Part shown: positions 62,435-64,000 of the stretch, in pieces
Layout of the letters: the number at the start of each line of letters is the position of its first letter
Numbering within the stretch: the first letter of the stretch is position 1
Assembly (NCBI RefSeq): GCF_000701345.1
Contig: NZ_KL370777.1
Location: forward strand, 69,467-133,466
Direction of reading: 5' to 3'
Length of the DNA: 64,000 nucleotides
Origin: Bradyrhizobium sp. URHD0069
GTDB taxonomy: Bacteria; Pseudomonadota; Alphaproteobacteria; Rhizobiales; Xanthobacteraceae
Position numbers and translations under genes: made by a program
Notes under the pieces: model-generated
What the model saw: the letters and a program-made list of their open reading frames with translations, nothing else
Databases searched by the model: none
Told to the model about the DNA's origin: nothing

Positions 62435-62632
62435 GACATCGTTCTTCTGAAAATTCATCAGAGCAAGATCGCAATTCGATTGTGGGATGAAGGATCGGAC
62501 TGTGCGAGCCAATCGACCAGCCTCCTTGCTGACGACAAATCATTCATCAGACAATTCTCAATGCCGCGCGTCGTGCCGCCATAAGCAGTAGCAACACAAC
62601 GCGAGACTTTGTCCTTAGCGGCAGGTGCTGCC

Positions 62633-63451
62633 TCAAGCCTTTGTAATAACCACCTCGAGATACTCACTCGGCACGATATGCGTGGAGCTACCGCCGCGAT
62701 TCATCCGTTTGAGCAGGTCGACAATGTCGGCCTCCAGAGCGGCTTGCTTCGTCGCGTCAAGCGCTGCGAATGCCCGATGCGTTGGGCCATAGTAGGTCTT
62801 GAAGATTTCGAGCCAATGGCTTGGCGACTTGTAACGGAAGTTAAAGATCCGCTTTGAAGCCTTCACCTGACAACCGGCGAAGAGCTCGGCAAGGTGCGCA
62901 CCGGTGCCCCAAAGCGCAGGCGACTTGACGCCAGCCGGCGGTGGAACGTGCTTTCCGATGTTTTTGAAAAGCTGGCCGATGAAACCTTCAGGCGTCCAGT
63001 TGGCAAGACCGATGCGCCCGCCTTTGCGAACCACGCGCGATATTTCCGACGCCGCCTTCTCCTGGTTCGGAGCGAACATTACGCCGAAGGTCGACACTGC
63101 GACGTCGAAGCTGCCATCAGCGAAGGGCAACGCCTCGGCATCCGCCTGCCGGAAAGCCACGGGCAGACGCTCGGCGGCGGCGCGCTCTTTGCCGCGATCG
63201 AGCAGAGCCTCGACGTAGTCAGTTGAGGTGACCTCCGCAAAATGGCGGGCGGCTGCGAGCGTGGCGTTGCCGTTGCCGGCGGCAACGTCCAGCACGCGCT
63301 CACCGGCGCAGATATCGACCGCATCGCAGAGGCGCTCGCCGACGATCTGTAGTGTCGTGCCGACCACGGCGTAGTCGCCAGAGGCCCACGTCGCCCGCTG
63401 ACGCTCCTTGATGGCTGCGTAATCAGGGACAGCAAGAGTCATAGTGGTCAT
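62633..63451 (-). CDS. SAM-dependent methyltransferase B (class I, UbiE-like)
   Basis: 272 residues from ATG 63451 (MTTMTLAVPDYAAIKERQR); the frame is open to 63541 without support. Motif I VLDVAAGNGNATLAAA near 52, motif II-like FRQADAEALPFADGSFDVAVS near 97-117 (in parts QADAEALPFADGSFD), GVMFAPNQEKAASEISRV near 120, and KGGRIGLANWTPEGF near 140. Typical small-molecule methyltransferase without DNA/RNA signatures. Substrate unknown. Precedes LuxR-C by about 200 bp and has a palindromic box about 100 bp upstream. Confidence 0.87.
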   Translation of the reverse strand: MTTMTLAVPDYAAIKERQRATWASGDYAVVGTTLQIVGERLCDAVDICAGERVLDVAAGNGNATLAAARHFAEVTSTDYVEALLDRGKERAAAERLPVAFRQADAEALPFADGSFDVAVSTFGVMFAPNQEKAASEISRVVRKGGRIGLANWTPEGFIGQLFKNIGKHVPPPAGVKSPALWGTGAHLAELFAGCQVKASKRIFNFRYKSPSHWLEIFKTYYGPTHRAFAALDATKQAALEADIVDLLKRMNRGGSSTHIVPSEYLEVVITKA

Positions 63452-63548
63452 GAACAGAGGCCTTTCGAATGACTTGATCGAGTGACTTGATCGACGCAGG
63501 TTTGTGCAAGTGCCTTGACCGCAATTCCTGATGCCGACCAAACGAGAG

Positions 63549-63591
63549 GATTCGACGCGTCAATCGATCGGTTGATTGGTCTCGATAGCGC
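63549..63591. promoter_or_regulatory. Palindromic box upstream of methyltransferase B
   Basis: gattcgacgc...ctcgatagcgc with core TCAATC-GATC-GGTTGA at 63560-63575 (one wobble mismatch). Same 43-bp context as boxes 1 and 2. It lies in the divergent region shared with the GntR-type gene. Confidence 0.62.
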
Positions 63592-63674
63592 CGAAATTCG
63601 GCCGACCTGCTGTTCTTGCGCCACCACCGATCAATTGTCGGCCATCAATGGCTGTCAATTTTGCTGACAAACAT

Positions 63675-63707
63675 GTACAGTTGCGCAGACATCTTCCTGA
63701 ACTGTAC
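63675..63707. promoter_or_regulatory. Inverted repeat, probable operator of the GntR/MocR-type gene
   Basis: GTACAGTT (63675-63682), 17-bp spacer, AACTGTAC (63700-63707): perfect 8-bp arms, 32 bp before the regulator start. CTGTAC-type half sites are known for MocR-family regulators, so autoregulation or control of the divergent methyltransferase is likely (inference). Confidence 0.6.
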
Positions 63708-63738
63708 TGGTCCCTTGAGCAGGCCAATCGAGAGCACG

Positions 63739-64000
63739 ATGATCTCCATCAACCTCGATCCGAACGATCCGCGACCGCTCGTCGATCAGATCGTTAACGC
63801 GATCCGTCGGCAGATTGACGAGCGATGCTTGCGTCCCGGCACCAAGCTCCCGTCCATCCGCAAGTTTGCCACGTCCTATGGAATCAGCCGGTTCACAGCG
63901 GTGGAGTCTTATGACCGTCTGGTTGCCCTGGGTTATCTCAAGGCCCGACGTGGAGCGGGGTTCTTCACCACGGCAGTCCGCGATGAGTCCGATCGTTACA
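63739..64000 (+). CDS. GntR/MocR-family regulator, N-terminal part (runs off the right edge)
   Basis: 87 codons from ATG 63739 (GAGAG upstream). Winged HTH of the GntR family: DPRPLVDQIVNAIRRQI near 10, RPGTKLPSIRKFATSYGISRFTAVESYDRL near 32-61 (in parts LPSIRKFATSYGISRFTAV), and LGYLKARRGAGFFT near 64. The C-terminal domain is outside the window. An aminotransferase-like domain (MocR) is suspected from the HTH style and the CTGTAC-type operator upstream. Confidence 0.85.
   Translation, partial: MISINLDPNDPRPLVDQIVNAIRRQIDERCLRPGTKLPSIRKFATSYGISRFTAVESYDRLVALGYLKARRGAGFFTTAVRDESDRY

Noticed and set aside
62459-62632. Minus-strand frame between methyltransferase B and LuxR-C
   Set aside because: Only a short frame overlapping the methyltransferase 3' end; no ribosome site or similarity, so treated as the LuxR-C leader region.

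Overview
The window is a dense, GC-rich chromosomal segment of an alphaproteobacterium. Gene content and protein style (LIV-type ABC operon with an acyl-CoA ligase, membrane formate dehydrogenase with DUF3305/DUF3306/DUF6352/DUF6505 neighbours, paralogous LuxR regulators, giant RTX adhesin) point to the Bradyrhizobium/Rhodopseudomonas group; that assignment is inference, since there is no rRNA marker. I saw no tRNA, rRNA, CRISPR array or insertion sequence.

Layout. 1-7539 (-): N-terminal 2.5k residues of a giant secreted adhesin (FecR domain, RTX repeats, C-type lectin domain, VCBS/cadherin-like repeats), running off the left edge. It is divergent from a LapG-type periplasmic cysteine protease (8153-8962). 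9301-16088 (-): branched-chain amino acid type ABC operon livH-M-G-F, acyl-CoA synthetase, livK, ending in a clear terminator. 16377-18673 (+): two-gene ABC exporter. 18679-23682: epoxide-hydrolase-like enzyme, MBL-fold protein, a frameshifted MFS efflux gene and an M29 aminopeptidase.

23895-38402: formate dehydrogenase region. Read from the divergent promoter near 35.4 kb leftwards: lipoate-ligase-like protein, DUF6505, DUF6352, DUF3305, DUF3306, then a second promoter with a palindrome in its spacer driving a HTH(YdaS)-TorD fusion, a small Tat protein, the FDH alpha, beta and gamma subunits, a 52-residue membrane protein, DUF971 and a WD40-cytochrome c protein. Rightwards: a polyferredoxin and an Mrp-type Fe-S carrier ATPase. 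Together these look like an enzyme plus its cofactor and maturation team.

38555-49135: a LuxR regulator coupled to a catalytically dead HtrA-like protein, a UPF0182 membrane protein, a YbaK-type deacylase, and a lanthanide-type PQQ alcohol dehydrogenase with its cytochrome c and binding protein, followed by small secreted proteins.

49352-64000: an unusual repetitive region. Three paralogous LuxR-type regulators, two methyltransferase copies (one frameshifted) and two near-identical secreted cupins form two related modules. They are accompanied by a porin-like protein, an autotransporter and an MFS transporter, and by several copies of a palindromic box, TCAACC-N4-GGTTGA, placed upstream of module genes. 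I consider this duplicated LuxR/methyltransferase/cupin regulon, the HTH-TorD fusion with its intra-promoter palindrome, and the dead HtrA/LuxR pair the best candidates for undescribed biology.
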